A stretch of DNA of 64,000 nucleotides from Metaphire vulgaris (GCA_018105865.1 CM030833.1:10026881-10090880), one strand, 5' to 3'; shown: positions 11,962 through 24,061, counted from the first letter of the stretch. Made by a program: numbers and translations. Notes: generated by a model not told the origin, from the letters alone.

Positions 11962-12775
11962 CAGTGTTGTATTTTTAATCAGCTAATTAAGCTTAATTAG
12001 CTAATTAATTAGAATATGTGCTAATTAAAAATCATTCTAATTAAATCGAAATATATTTTATAATCTTAAATTCTTAATAATCTAACTTTTTGGGAATAAA
12101 GTACTTGCTTCTTAGATCGCCATCCTAAAAGTGTTTCCTTTTCCTGTCAATGTTTCAATGATAATATCAATGACCTTATAATATCTCTTTGTAAATTGTT
12201 GGTTGATCATGGCGAATTTTTGAAGAAATACCTGACAATCTGGACAATTTTTACGGACTTTACAGTCAATCAAATAGACAATAAAACGCATATTTCTGGG
12301 TTCTGCAAGACATGCAAGGAGAGGATAACTGGCGATTGGAGACCAATAAGGGTGACGTTGAATTTTATAAGTCACGCAAAGCTATGTAGGCTACACCTTA
12401 CATGTACAACACTTTTGATGTTTGATGCAAAAAATACAAAGAAAAGGAAGGAGTTGCTTGTCATTGCCAGACAATTGTAACATGGACAAGTTGATTAACA
12501 TTGCCATCTGTTAAGAATAATGTTTATAACTCGACTGCATTATTTGTCATTTGAAACTGAAACTGTTTATAACTTGCCCATTAATTGTCATTTGACAATT
12601 CGTAACCATCGTCATTCCTGATCTAATTAAGCTGCTAATTAACTTAATTAGATCAAAATTTACTAATTCTAATTAATTAGATATTTCATGTACCTAATTC
12701 TAATTCTAATTAATTAGCTCAAAGGACTAGCTAATTCTAATTAATTAGCAAAAGCGCCAATTAAAAACAACACTG
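11962..12775. mobile_element. hAT element, 814 bp, with zinc-finger remnant
   Basis: Inverted ends CAGTGTTGTATTTTTAA and TTAAAAACAACACTG are flanked by exact 8-bp duplications GTATTTCC (11954-11961, 12776-12783). Subterminal regions are packed with TTAATTAG repeats. The plus-strand frame inside (12196-12480) keeps CKTCKERITGDW followed by FISHAK. That is BED zinc-finger-like, as expected at the N-terminus of a hAT transposase. Confidence 0.85.
12196..12480 (+). pseudogene. hAT transposase N-terminal (BED-finger-like) remnant
   Basis: A 94-codon frame inside the 814-bp element. It has a Cys-X2-Cys pair (GFCKTCKERI) and a following ISHAKLCRLH His segment, resembling a BED zinc finger used for end binding. 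Nothing of the RNase-H-like catalytic core or dimerisation region remains. It is an internal-deletion derivative and should not make active transposase. Confidence 0.55.
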
Positions 12776-13013
12776 GTATTTCCTTCAAACGAGAAGAAAC
12801 CAGTGGTCATTAATTCCCAATCGTTTCTCTGCCATAGTAACAATAGGAGCACCGTTTCCAACCGTGTTTAGTGACCTTACCCTCCCTTCCCCAGCATACT
12901 TCAAGTCCAATTTAGCAAGTAATGCATTGAAAATATTTGCAAATTCTTGCATAATAACTCGAAACCGTTTGAGATTGAGAAAGCATTACTTGACTGTATA
13001 TTTGTACAACTAA

Positions 13014-13070
13014 GGGAACGGGCGTTCCCACTCGTTCCGCTGTCGTTGTAACAGTGGGAACGCCGTTCCC
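13014..13070. repeat. Strong inverted repeat, 18-19 bp arms
   Basis: Arms 13014-13032 and 13053-13070 are complementary except for one extra G, with a 20-base loop. The arm itself contains GGGAAC and GTTCCC. It lies about 1.7 kb before the TCF/LEF start codon. Confidence 0.85.
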
Positions 13071-13499
13071 AACTGTTCCCACACCAAAATGACTCTGGAA
13101 GAAACGCTGTTCAATTAATTATTGACGAATTCGCTGTCATTTAAGTCCATTCGGCATTTTGTCACTTGATGATGACGCGTGTCAGTTGGTCTCCTTCTAC
13201 TCTTCACACTGAATATAAGGAGAGCTCGGGATCAGCTCTTACCGCAGCGACTTGGAAAAGAATCGAACTCCAATCCTTTGGTCAGATGGTGTAGGAATAT
13301 TTCTCATTTATTCATCTCAACATTATCATTGGGTAAACATCCTAAATTTCAGCTCATGATGGCTCACTGTTTGGACTTAGTTATCTGGCAAATCAGTCTA
13401 CAACATGGTTCTCACCCTGCCAAATGAAGAACACACGAGACCAGTTACTGTCGTTAAATTCCTTATCATCTCACTTTGGCCGAAGGGTGTTAAGTTACA

Positions 13500-14090
13500 G
13501 CGTATTCGGCTCTAATGAGGGAGGCGCGCATAAACTGCCATTTGAGGTCAAGGCTCGCGGCGTAGCGTAGAAAGGGATTCAACGTCTTCAACAATATTTC
13601 CCTTCTACCCGCATCTCTCTGTTTCGCTGTTCTTGGTCGCTGTGTGTCGTCTGAACTTAAGATATTTGTGGATCTTGTTCGTTTTGCTTACCGTCAGTTC
13701 TGTTTCCCCTTTTCAATTTCCCTTCTTCGTTCCATCCATCCATCCTCTTTCTCTTTACTACCCTTCCTTCGAGCCCGTGAGCACCGTAGTGTCAGGTTTC
13801 GTCGGAGCTCGGAACCTTCTCCATTGGACCGACGTTTGAACGGCAGAAACAAAGAAGAGGCTGACTGCTGCTGCACTGGCAAAGCCCGCTTCTCTCTGGC
13901 AGCGTCATTGCCGGCGGCGGCGGCTCAGCCGACTAGGCAGCGGAGGCGCAGCGGGCGGGCGGGCGGTCGATGAAGCGCCGGCTAATGGCCGTCCTTCTGG
14001 CGGAGCGTGATATTTAAATGACGCCGTGGTATGCTGTGCGCCAAAGCCGCTGTCAGGGTGAGCGTCGAGCAGCGAGCGAGCTAGCGAGCG

Positions 14091-14163
<73 letters not shown>

Positions 14164-14268
14164 GGCAGGCAGACAGAGAAAGGTTGAAGGGGTTGCGGCG
14201 TCTGCGGCTCTTCGGCGTACAGCGAACGAAGCGCAAACTTCAAACGACATCATAGGAACTGGTCGTCA

Positions 14269-14304
<36 letters not shown>

Positions 14305-14728
14305 TCGTTTTCTCTGTCGCTCAGCAGCAGCAGCAGCCGCCTCCATCGGAGGCTGAGTCGGGTGTTTTGCGACGGAGTCCATCGTCCATTTGGTCGGCAT
14401 ATTAAGACGGAAGGCGAATTGAAACGCTGCTACGGCGACGGCGACGGCGACGGCGACGGCGTCGTATCTAGCGATAGTAAAAGATTAATATCTGGAAGGC
14501 AAATACGGAATCTCTTTGAAGACGTCCGAAGTTCCTTCAAAGAGATTGAAACTGATAGGTACGACGCCATCAAAGGCTGCGCGAGTATCAAAGACGCCTA
14601 CCGACGGCAGTAACATAGGTGAAAGAAACTAGGCTACCTAACGTCTGAACTAAAAACCTACCTGTACGAACTGAGTACATACACCGTTGATTCGCACCTA
14701 AGCGGAAGGACGAGAAAGGGAATTAAGG
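13500..14728 (+). promoter_or_regulatory. Promoter region and 5' leader of the TCF/LEF gene
   Basis: A GC- and CpG-rich block replaces the AT-rich flank. A TATA-like TATTTAAA is at 14011-14018. The downstream leader contains (GA)n(GACA)n at about 14092-14166, GTC/ATC repeats near 14264-14320, (GGCGAC)n near 14430-14460 and an 83-codon upstream ORF. Two ATCAAAG motifs (TCF sites in reverse) lie at 14569-14575 and 14587-14593. The transcription start is not determined. Confidence 0.55.
14362..14613 (+). CDS. Upstream ORF in the TCF/LEF leader (83 codons)
   Basis: An ATG-to-TAA frame starting MFCDGVHRPFGRHIK that ends 115 bases before the TCF/LEF start codon. It contains a (GlyAsp)n stretch from the GGCGAC repeat and a charged tail (RSSFKEIETDRYDAIK). 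I recognise no family. If transcription starts near the TATA-like site it would be a translated upstream ORF able to reduce TCF translation. It may equally be chance in a CpG-rich leader. Confidence 0.3.
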   Translation: MFCDGVHRPFGRHIKTEGELKRCYGDGDGDGDGVVSSDSKRLISGRQIRNLFEDVRSSFKEIETDRYDAIKGCASIKDAYRRQ

Positions 14729-14875
14729 ATGCCGCACGTGAATGCGGCCGGGGGTGGGGATGACTTTGCCTCGACGGATGAGGTGAAAGTCTACAAAGAC
14801 GAGGGAGATGAGGAGCAACGCTCATCAGAAAACCTATCGGAAGACAAACTGGGATTGGTCATCGAAACCGAAGAG
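14729..14875 (+). CDS. TCF/LEF: TCF/LEF exon 1: beta-catenin-binding domain
   Basis: Residues 1-49, starting MPHVNAAGGGDDFASTDE and continuing VKVYKDEGDEEQRSSENLS. This is the diagnostic TCF/LEF N-terminus: GGDD, then DE-hydrophobic-x-(F/Y)KDEG, an acidic run and SSEN. It forms the extended peptide and helix that lie along the beta-catenin armadillo repeats. The ATG has A at -3. The exon ends in phase 0 at GAAGAG|GTGAGT. Conservation is high, so binding should be intact. Confidence 0.96.
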
Positions 14876-15620
14876 GTGAGTTGGCCCATCAGGCTATTAT
14901 CACAAGTCTATTCCGAACATAGCTGAGCAAGTGTTCAGACGCGCGACTACTGCATTCTTAGACATTCTGTTTTTTGTCGTACATTTGAATCCAGTTGTTT
15001 AAACAAAAATGCACATTGTAATTCCCACTCAGACCACAGTTTACTGCAGTGTTTCTATACAATCGCGCGCTCGGCATATTTTGAACTCTGTGTGTTTCTA
15101 TGCATGGAGTTCATTCAAAAAATCTGTGGGGAGTTTTGCAAGAAGACACTTCATTGTGCCGGTGATGGCATCCAATGACCATTTCTCGCACGGCTCTCTC
15201 GGCCACCAGATCACACCGGCTGTCAAAGGGCGTGGATTTCAATATTTTGATCAGACTCGGGGCTTCCTAATTCACTGAACAGGTGACGTCTTGATGACCG
15301 ATCAAAGCACGAGTGACCAGGCCAGGGACACGTTGAAACCTATCCGCTTATTCATAGCTTCTTACTGCGCCGCCATTACCTCGGCAGCCTCCGCCTCATG
15401 CCGTGTTATAATTTGCGCGATTGGTTCTGTTGAATTCTCTAAAATAAAAGATATAAAGAAGTATGGAATTCGCTGTTTCGATTAAAATTAAATTAGCTTA
15501 ATTTTAACAGTTTCTTGAAAGTGCGCATTCAGAGAAAGAATTCTGATGGGGTTTATTTTTTACAGAGCCTTATGCAGTCGTTAGAGTTACTATAGGTTCT
15601 CTATGAGATACAGCAAATGT

Positions 15621-15925
15621 CAGGGCATGTTTTAAGAAAAATGTATCACTGCACAAAACTCGGAAAATTTTGTGCCCATGAATTTGGCTGACGACCTTTT
15701 TTAGTCGTCATCCATTACATATCCATTTTCGAGCTGACGACCTTTTTTTCACTCATCACAGCTTTTTCTAATTGCCATCCGAAATCCAAGGTGCGCGCTC
15801 CACATCCGCCCGCAAAAAACAAACTGAAAAAGTCGTCCGCAAAATTTATCACTGCACAAAGCACAGGAAAATTGCATTTTATCACTGCACATTTTGTGTA
15901 TCACTGCACGTTAAAACATGCCCTG
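15621..15925. mobile_element. hAT-like MITE, CAGGGCATG family
   Basis: CAGGGCATGTTTTAA and TTAAAACATGCCCTG are inverted ends with an exact 8-bp duplication GCAAATGT (15613-15620, 15926-15933). The interior repeats TATCACTGCACA several times and has two poly-T motif copies (15693-15710, 15739-15759). Confidence 0.92.
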
Positions 15926-16998
15926 GCAAATGTCATCTGATATCCAAGAATGTTGTCTTTTGAACCAATTAAATTGCGAACACTTTCATAATTAATTATT
16001 TTTCAAAGGTCCACGAAGAGTATGACAGCACCCTCCAGCCAGCCAGCCAGCATCTTGGCTATGTTTGGCTATTCGTAGTCGTCATTATCATCATCGTTCT
16101 TATTGTTATCATCATAATCGTCGTTGTCATCAATTGTCGCAGTCAATCTTTGGTCAGGAGGCGTGATTGAAAGACGATGAAATAGGAACGCGCTGAGTTC
16201 GGTTCCAGATTAGCAGAGGTTCGCTTTTAAATTATTTGAGTTTTTCGGAACTGACAGAAGCGGAGCTCAGCTATTCGTTCGTAATCGTTGATCCCAGATG
16301 CATATAGCCATTCTGGAAATGCAGTCGGGGGTCATTTGAATTCCGTCTTATTCTCTGCTGCTTGTCGTCTATATGTTCGATGCAAACTAAATCAGAACGG
16401 AATCGCGCGATCATGTTATGCGTCGAATGTACGTGTACTTAAGCGTATCCGCCATCTTGCATTGGGGCCGGCGATGTCTTTACGTTCAATGATACTTGGA
16501 AAGGCGATTGTTAACGCCGAAGCAATAGAAGGCGGCGGCGAAGATGCTTCATTCGAAAAAAAGCAAAGCTAAGAATTCCCGAAAGAAGAACGATTCTCCA
16601 TTTGGCGCGACCAGTTTTCTCGTAGTTTTGGCTTTCTTCGAAATCGCAATATTACCGTATATGCCTACCTCTTCATACGCTGCTTTTGAACACGGCACGT
16701 AGGCCTATAGGTCTGTCGCAATCCGCCGGGACCCAAGGTCTTACGAAATGGACCTTTCCTTGTCTGATGAGATGACTGGCTGAGTTTCGTCTGTTCTTTG
16801 AAAATGCCGTCTCCGTATTTTCACTTCCCCTCCTTTATGTTCCGGGTGCTTGTTGCAGGAGCTGTTAATAGGCGACGTCGGTTCTAAATTAACGGCTGTT
16901 GAATAGATTAGACTATTTGAATTAGTGGATATGCATGCAAGTGATAGAGCCGACTGCTAAGGCTCTGGCCAGACCTAATTCATCAGCTGATTTTTTAG

Positions 16999-17000
<2 letters not shown>

Positions 17001-17077
<77 letters not shown>
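17001..17077. repeat. (AT)n followed by (AG)n microsatellite
   Basis: A pure AT run changing directly to a pure AG run, within TCF/LEF intron 1. Confidence 0.95.
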
Positions 17078-17078
<1 letters not shown>

Positions 17079-18427
17079 GTTAAAAGCGAATGTATTATCA
17101 AGTATAATAAGCTATCCTTTCCGAGACGTGCTCATCAGTCATCACCCCTCTTTCATTCCTTCCCTGCCTTCTCAATTTTCAGCTCAGTAAAGCCCCACAA
17201 TTTTTAGCATATATGTGTAAGTATGTATGTATGACTGTCTTCTAATTTTTTTAAAAAGCCAGGTGCCATGTTATTTCAAAATGCCTACCATGTTACTAGA
17301 GGATCCTCTTATAGCCGCATAAAGCCACGAACATGCGTTTGATTCGTTAAAGGATATGCACTGATTATCGTTTTAAGGAAATTGGCGTTTTCAATTTTGC
17401 CTTACTGTGTTCATTTCAGGTGATCTGCTTTCAGAATTTGCGGGCAAATAAGCAAGTAAGTAAGTAAGTAGTGCGCACGAGGGTTACTTTTGGTATAAAA
17501 CTCAAATGTTAAAGAATGAAATTTACTCGGAATAAGTCAATCGCCCTCTTCTATACTCACTCGAATACAATTCTGATTCTTTACCAACATTCGTTTCTAA
17601 TCGATTCATATGTAAATATTCAAGTTCAACTTGAAGACGCGCTATAATAAAACACGGCAATATTTGCCTATTATACTTGTATAACAATGACTGGAACACA
17701 ACTTGAGGGTTATTAGAGAAAATCCAGCACTGTTTCCTCTGCGCATCCGGCAAAGTTCTTAATAGGCCTAAAGCCATTCATTATCGTACTAAAGAGCAGC
17801 TTTCTCTCGCGGCCCATCGTAGCCTCGTCTCTTCTGCTAAAGTATATTTCTTTGTTCGGTGGATGCTCGCAGATATTTATGCGCGGCAGTTGCAATTATT
17901 GGATCGTTTTTCCACACGTGATTATTCTGCTTATGCTGTTGCCTAATGACTGCGTTAATATTCGTTATGTGACATCGGTCGGCAGGTGGCGTGTGTGGCG
18001 CAACTGTTTTCGACCCTGCGTGGATATGCTGCTGCTGATGGGCTGATTGTAGCTGCGGTTGGGTTTCATATCCCTCTGTCTTCGTCGGATGGTGTGCTGC
18101 TGTTGAGCTCACTCTGAGGAGAGCAGCGCGATTAGACTTCGGCGGGTACGAGGGTCGGTTGGGTTAATTTGACGACAGGAAGTTAAATATGATTTAGGTT
18201 GAATGGATATGTTGATTAAATAAAGAATTACCTATTACGCCAGTTAGTAGCAATTGGAGCAGCAGCAGCATTAGTGGGTTCCCAAGGCAGAGTTGCGGCT
18301 CAATTCCACGGCTGGAAATGCTCAAAAATTCCCCTCTATGGCAAGAATTGGCAACGCATGGGTTCAAATGTTTTCAGAAGATTTGCACATTGAACACCCG
18401 TCTAATAATTAATATTATGGACAAAAT

Positions 18428-18450
18428 ATGAGAGAGAGACAGAAAGAGAG

Positions 18451-18495
<45 letters not shown>

Positions 18496-18582
18496 AAAGA
18501 AAAAAAAAAAAGAAAGGAAGAGAGAAAGAGAGAAAGAAAGGAAAGAAAGAAAGAAAGAAAAAAAGAAAGAAAGAGAGAGACA
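18428..18582. repeat. GA/GAAA-rich purine tract
   Basis: Pure purine on the plus strand for roughly 150 bp, starting as (GA)n and becoming GAAA-rich. It could form a triplex, but that is inference. Confidence 0.9.
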
Positions 18583-19111
18583 GAGAAGAATCAGGTTGGA
18601 AACGGAAGCAACAGAGTTTAAACATTTAAAACAAAATAACTAATTAATCATATTCATATTGAATCTTCCCGAATATCGTCAACTAGAATAGAGTTATAGC
18701 ATAGTTTATATCGTTGTTGAGAACGTAATTGCGTTGCAGCTACAGTGCAAATGGACATAAGTGAAATTATGTAAAATGAAATAACATCATACAACTGGCA
18801 AGATATCAATTCATTTTCAAGAAATTTTCACTTAGAGAAATATCTTAAAAGCAAAAGACAGCAGTGAGTCGTCTTGGACCAGGGGCCATTTACCCGCGTT
18901 CGAGCGTTTGACCCAGGTAAAGTGTGTCCAAGTCGCACCCCACCCCAGATTCAACGTAGTGGCGCAGTTTGTGCATAGTTAATGGTTGCCAGGGCGACCA
19001 CGTTTGACAATTTCTTTGACTGTCATTTTCATATTTGGTCGGAGTGCAATTAAGACAGAAAGAACGAAAGAGATATAGACAGACAAAGATGGGGACTCAA
19101 ACATAAGCAGA

Positions 19112-19145
19112 ATACAGGTACAGAGAGACAGAGAGACAGAGATAC

Positions 19146-19198
<53 letters not shown>

Positions 19199-19222
19199 GC
19201 AGAGACAGACAGACAGACATAC
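19112..19222. repeat. (GA)n with flanking ACAG repeats
   Basis: A GAGACA/(GA)n run followed by CAGA repeats. Long Ser/Leu frames on the minus strand are artefacts of it. Confidence 0.9.
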
Positions 19223-20100
19223 GGGCAGACAGAGAGTGAGTTGGGGGTATTGAAAGACGAGAAAATGAACCTGTAGAGTGATTCGTAGTTTAATATTCTG
19301 CTCTGTTTTTGTGATTCTCTGTGCATTCAGTTGTGCACGTAGTCTCGCCGAGGCCTTCAGACCACGGCGCGCGCTGCGTTGTGTCCGATATGGACCAGAC
19401 GCAAGATCAAAGGGAAAACATCTAAAAATAAAAATAGGATATGCTCCTTCTGATGATTTTTGCTCAAATTTCACGCAGAGAAGTAAATGTGTTTGTCGGA
19501 AAAGGTTGATCCAGATTGTATCGTTGTCCAAGCACTAGAGGTTTAAGAAGAGAGATGGAGAATGAATCCAGACACCTGGACGATGGTCGTGTTTGAGGTT
19601 ACAGAGATAATTAGGATCCTGATCCAAAGAAATTGTAGGTACATGATCATTATGAGCTGTAGCATAATGGCCTGTTCGTAACCGAGTTAAAACCTTACTG
19701 TTATGTACCTCTTTGTCGGAACGTTAGATCATTGCCTTCTAGTACACGCAAGTGTAAGGAGATCTAGCTATAAAAGAATCGGAACATATACTGTGGTGCG
19801 TAGTCGAAGTAGAATAGACCTATTCAAGCTTCACTCATATATGAACTTAAGGTTTATTCCAGTAAGTTTCGAAATCTTAGCTGAGTTTAAGATGACCCCT
19901 TTATAACGCAGTTCAGAATTTTTTAAAATTATTCTACAACATTTCGATGGTGACGATGCTGTATTCGCGGAGAAAATTATTTTCAATCATTAGGCATACT
20001 GTTTTTCTTCTGTTCACAGCGCCACAAATTCCAAGGTTAACCGTCAAATTGAAATTTTCGTAGGGCAGTCCAAGCGTTTTAGGTTTGCGGGAAATTTAGT

Positions 20101-20255
20101 GCATTGGTGGAATGCAGAGAGCGGTGCATGGGCGCCCGGGGGCCAAGTCGATAAAAAACGTTTTACGAGCAAAAAAGGTCGCCGAGTCAATTTTAGCGCC
20201 CCCATCTGGTTGTCCTCCGGGGCCACCGCCCCACCGGTCCCCTCTGCACGCTACT
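20101..20255. mobile_element. Degenerate hAT-like MITE fragment
   Basis: CATTGGTGGAATGCAGAG at the left and CTCTGCACGCTACTG at the right are approximate inverted repeats. It contains the CGAGCAAAAAAGGTC motif at 20166-20180. No clean target duplication. Confidence 0.5.
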
Positions 20256-20851
20256 GAGTATAAAGAAAGAGATTTTTTCAGAAAATTAGTATAATATAGT
20301 TTCATTTTGTCTTTTCTAAGCAACGCTTTTGATTGCTGCCAAAATGAGAACAGCATTTTTCAGTATACAGGCGTTTGCTTTGTATGTGCAGAAATACTAA
20401 CGTAGGCAGCAACGATTTTACTTTTTAGGCTTCTTTATATTAAAAGTAGTGAGCAAAACGGCTTTCGATTTCTGTGAAGAAATGTTTCGGTTTCGATCAA
20501 ATTGTCCATCATTCAGATGACCAAGCACCTATTAAGACGTGTTAGCATTTCGGGTGATATGCTGGAATTTTGCTATGAAAGAAATCTTCTTTACCTGTTC
20601 GTTCATGCAGGATGATTTCTTCAGATTAGTGTTTTTTGATTAAACATGTATTATTTTTCGTGGTCCTGTATCAACTCGATATGAAACCCGTGTAAACAGC
20701 GCTGTTTCTCGTCCTGGGGCAATGTTTTCTTGGTCAGAGTGTATATTATTTTGACTGTACCTGTGCTCTTTCAGCTTTTTCAAGAAAAACAAGGAACTGT
20801 ACGAGTGCGTCTCTTTCTTCTCTAACTGTGCGCTTTGAACGTTTGTTTCAG

Positions 20852-20924
20852 AGGAAAAGTTCCGATCTAGACATTCAGAACAATTATTCTGCGGACGAGA
20901 ATTCAACGGGCGCAAACATCGGAG
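20852..20924 (+). CDS. TCF/LEF: TCF/LEF exon 2
   Basis: A 73-nt exon between ACGTTTGTTTCAG and ATCGGAG|GTAGGT. In phase 0 it reads RKSSDLDIQNNYSADENS then TGANIGG. The Ser/Asn/Asp-rich composition fits the variable linker after the beta-catenin-binding domain, which differs between species. Support is strong splice sites and a phase-1 end that is completed exactly by exon 3. Confidence 0.72.
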
Positions 20925-21965
20925 GTAGGTTCCGAATGTCTTAATGCAAGCCTCGTATTTGTCCTATATCTTATGCAAAATATCGCGTATTACTGAGTCA
21001 TATCAATAGGGAATTAGCCTATTTCAATAAGTTTCGAAACTCTAGCTGAGTTTAAGATGATCCCTTTCTAACGCAGTTCAGAAGCTCTGAACGCTCTATA
21101 TGCAATCTCCCGTCTTTTAGGCGTTCGTTATGTTTAAATATTAACTATAATCGTATTGCGGGAGAGTGCACTTTTTGAGTGTGTAACTTTTTCCCAAATT
21201 GCAGCTAACAGTTTAAACTAAATTTTAATGCACATATTGCTTTAAAAGCCTTTATTGGATTTTCTTTCTCTGGATGGGAGAATAGGATCGACCGTTTTGC
21301 CATTTAGTAGGCGCCGATGGCGGGGGGATGCAAGGGACTTTGCAACTTTTGAGGCAGACTCGTTTTGGGAAACAGTCATTCGGTAAAACCGTATTTTAGC
21401 GTTCTAAATTATTTAAGCCACACTGAAGTGTATTTTGACATTCTAAATTATATAAATTGTTGTTTTTTTCAAATATCATGGCGGGCACGCCTGAATTTCG
21501 CGGCTGAAATATTGAATTAATTGTGTATTTCTATTTAATTAATTGCGTACTTCATTGATGGCGGGCGTCCAAGAGCAAATCGAACAGAAATCGTTCCCGC
21601 TGATGAAATTTTGGACGTACGTAACGTACGTGGAGACATTTGGACGACCCCCGATGTATAGACCCAAAAACATTAAAAATTTATGGATGAGAGCTAACTT
21701 GGCTAAGCACAAGCTGTGAAGACAAGTTGGAACAAGCTGCGCTATGTTCCCCTCCTATACCTTTCGGAACTTCAATACAGGTGCTCAGTTCAAAATGATG
21801 AAGACCTGTTCTCGCACTTTTGAGCGTTGTTTTACAACTGGCCCTATATATAACGTTATTATGAAATTTCTTGACTACTGGACGTTACTGTGTTTTAAAA
21901 ATATTTCATAACTTTTTCTTTTGCAGACAACATAATTTTTTCATTTCTAAATGATTGAAATATTT

Positions 21966-21966
<1 letters not shown>

Positions 21967-22025
<59 letters not shown>

Positions 22026-22050
22026 CACACACATATATATATATATACAC
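21967..22050. repeat. (CT)n followed by (TA)n microsatellite
   Basis: A short CT run, then interrupted TA repeats with ACAC interruptions. Confidence 0.9.
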
Positions 22051-22656
22051 TTTAATTCAGTTCCCAGACTATCGGTCTGTAGCTGTACTTCTCGTTAAGT
22101 AGCAAAGTATCTCATCAGAGACTGCCTTCGTTTAAAATTGACTCATTCCGTCTGCGGACTTTGACTATATATTTTGGGGCAGGATATAAATGATCGCGTG
22201 TTTATCTCCTGTTCTTTTGCTGCATTTCAGTTTTTCCTCAGCTGTTCCGCAGACATGATTGCGCGCCACTGTTAAGCCAGTTCATGCTATTCCTTTGAAA
22301 GTTGGTTTAACTGTGGTTTCGAGTGATATCTTTAACAACTTCTTATGAACTTTCATTGTATTGAGTGGATGAATTAATGAGGTTCAAACAAGCGCGTAGC
22401 CACTATATAGTGAATATGCCGAGGGGCCATGTCTTGAGTGGCTTCTGAAACCCTCGAATGGCCTTCGAAGCATTGAACGGTTGAGGTCAACGCCGGAGAG
22501 TAATTATCTTTTAATTCTTCCACTGCCACAAATCCCCAGAATGTCCATGGCTTAATCTAAGCAAAAACGTCGTCATGAACGTCGTCACTATATACCAGTA
22601 TTTCCTTATAATCTTTTGCTTCTCTGCCTCCTTCTTTTTCGTCATCATCAGCTACT

Positions 22657-22816
22657 TTCTTCTTCTTCTTCTTCTTCTTCTTCTTCTTCTTCTTCTTCTT
22701 CTTCTTCTTCTTCTTCTTCTCGTCGTCTTCTTCTTCTTCTTCTTCTTCTTCTTCTTCTTCTTCTTCTTCTTCTTCTTCTTCTTCTTCTTCTTCTTCTTTC
22801 TTCTTCTTCTTCTTCG
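22657..22816. repeat. (TTC)n microsatellite, about 160 bp
   Basis: TTC triplets with one CGTCG interruption at about 22720. Pure pyrimidine on the plus strand for most of its length; the predicted poly-Leu, poly-Ser and poly-Arg frames are artefacts. Confidence 0.95.
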
Positions 22817-23149
22817 CTTGGTATATTTGCCACGAAATCGCTTAATCGTGACCTTTCCCGATGTTCCCGCCAGGTTCGCGCTTCTCCTTTGAAGTCTTCG
22901 TCAGCGTTAAGGCGTTCGATGTTTCAGTCGTTCGCGAGAATTTCCGGTGGTAAAGAGTATTTATCCAGACATGTGTGTCTGTGCGTGCGTGCGTGTGTGT
23001 GCTAGGATTTCGGTTGGTAAAGTTATGTTGCTTGATTAAGAATACAAGTTACAACTGCAAATAATTGAATTAAATGAAAATGTATTGACGGTCGCGTTAT
23101 CGCAAAGCAATAACAGAAATCAAAGTAATCGAAGATGTCAAATGACGAT

Positions 23150-23320
23150 CAGTGTTTAATCTAGACTCTGGACTCCGGAGGGAGAATTGATAAAACCGGA
23201 GGAATTTAGCTAGGGGGCTGCTGTTAGTTGATGTAGTATGCCAAAATTTCCGTGGGGAAGTTGAAATTTCTGAGGGAGAAAGGGCAATTTTCCTCGGGAA
23301 ACGGCCTAGATTAAACCCTG
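23150..23320. mobile_element. hAT-like MITE, CAGTGTTTAATCTAG family
   Basis: CAGTGTTTAATCTAGAC and GGCCTAGATTAAACCCTG are inverted ends. Flanks ATGACGAT and CTGACGAT agree at 7 of 8 bases. It is the same family as the nested element at about 9046. Confidence 0.82.
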
Positions 23321-23544
23321 CTGACGATAACTGATCTTGTCTTCACAGTGTTAAGTTCTTAATAAGCACCCGCCTCATGATATGACCTTATTATAATGTT
23401 ATAGGAGGGTATAGTAGCTGACAAGACGCAGTTCTAGATAAGCAGTAACCAAACAAGGACCCCTGAATAGGAGGAGTATGAGCAAAAGGAGGTTTAAAGG
23501 CAACTAGGCAACTAAGCTCTAATATTATATTTGATTATTTAGCT

Positions 23545-23998
23545 GGGCATTTGCTACTCCCTGCCGCCTCTCGGCGGTCCTGGCTGTATCTTACGACAGT
23601 TGCTTCTCGGCTGCTTTTTTAATTTGAGGATGTCTGTTTAAGCTAAGGCCTGTTTTACTTCGATATCATTTTAAGTTGCATTCACGCGACTTCGCTTAAT
23701 TCTGTCTTGTTCTTCACGGTGTGGGTTAGATTTCTATGATTTCCCTTTGTTGAGAAATCTATGCCTACATCAGACGTGCAGGTGGACAGAAATGTTCTGG
23801 CATATTGTTGCGGACAAAGGGAGGTAATACTGTAACTACCCTCTCACTTGCAGTCTCAGAACCCCAGCCCTGGGTGGTGTCCAGCTCCTGCCTCGCCCCC
23901 GTGATGACTCGCTAAACTTGTGGCACGTGATGTGTTCGTCTCCGCATTTTTACGAGGAAATCCTCAGCGTGAACTGGACTCCGCTGTCCCTCAATCTC

Positions 23999-24002
<4 letters not shown>
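23545..24002. repeat. 458-bp duplicated segment, copy 1
   Basis: Nearly identical to 29056-29514; I counted only a handful of differences. It begins inside the right half of the MITE present complete at 28826-29093, and ends where an (AT)n run starts. This copy therefore looks derived from the 29-kb locus. Confidence 0.9.

Positions 24003-24061
<59 letters not shown>
24001..24061. repeat. (TA)n microsatellite
   Basis: A pure TA run directly abutting the end of the duplicated segment. Confidence 0.95.

Larger units (their letters stand above)
14876..20851 (+). other. TCF/LEF intron 1
   Basis: About 6 kb from GTGAGT to TTTGTTTCAG. It holds a third ATCAAAG motif (15301-15307), a MITE at 15621-15925, (AT)n(AG)n, two GA-rich tracts and a small hAT-like piece at about 20101-20255. 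Segments 15934-17000, 17078-18427 and 19206-20100 show no gene. Confidence 0.75.

Noticed and set aside
13644..14356. Frames of 109-112 codons before the TCF start
   Set aside because: CpG-rich leader with GA/GACA repeats; overlapping frames on both strands, no homology.
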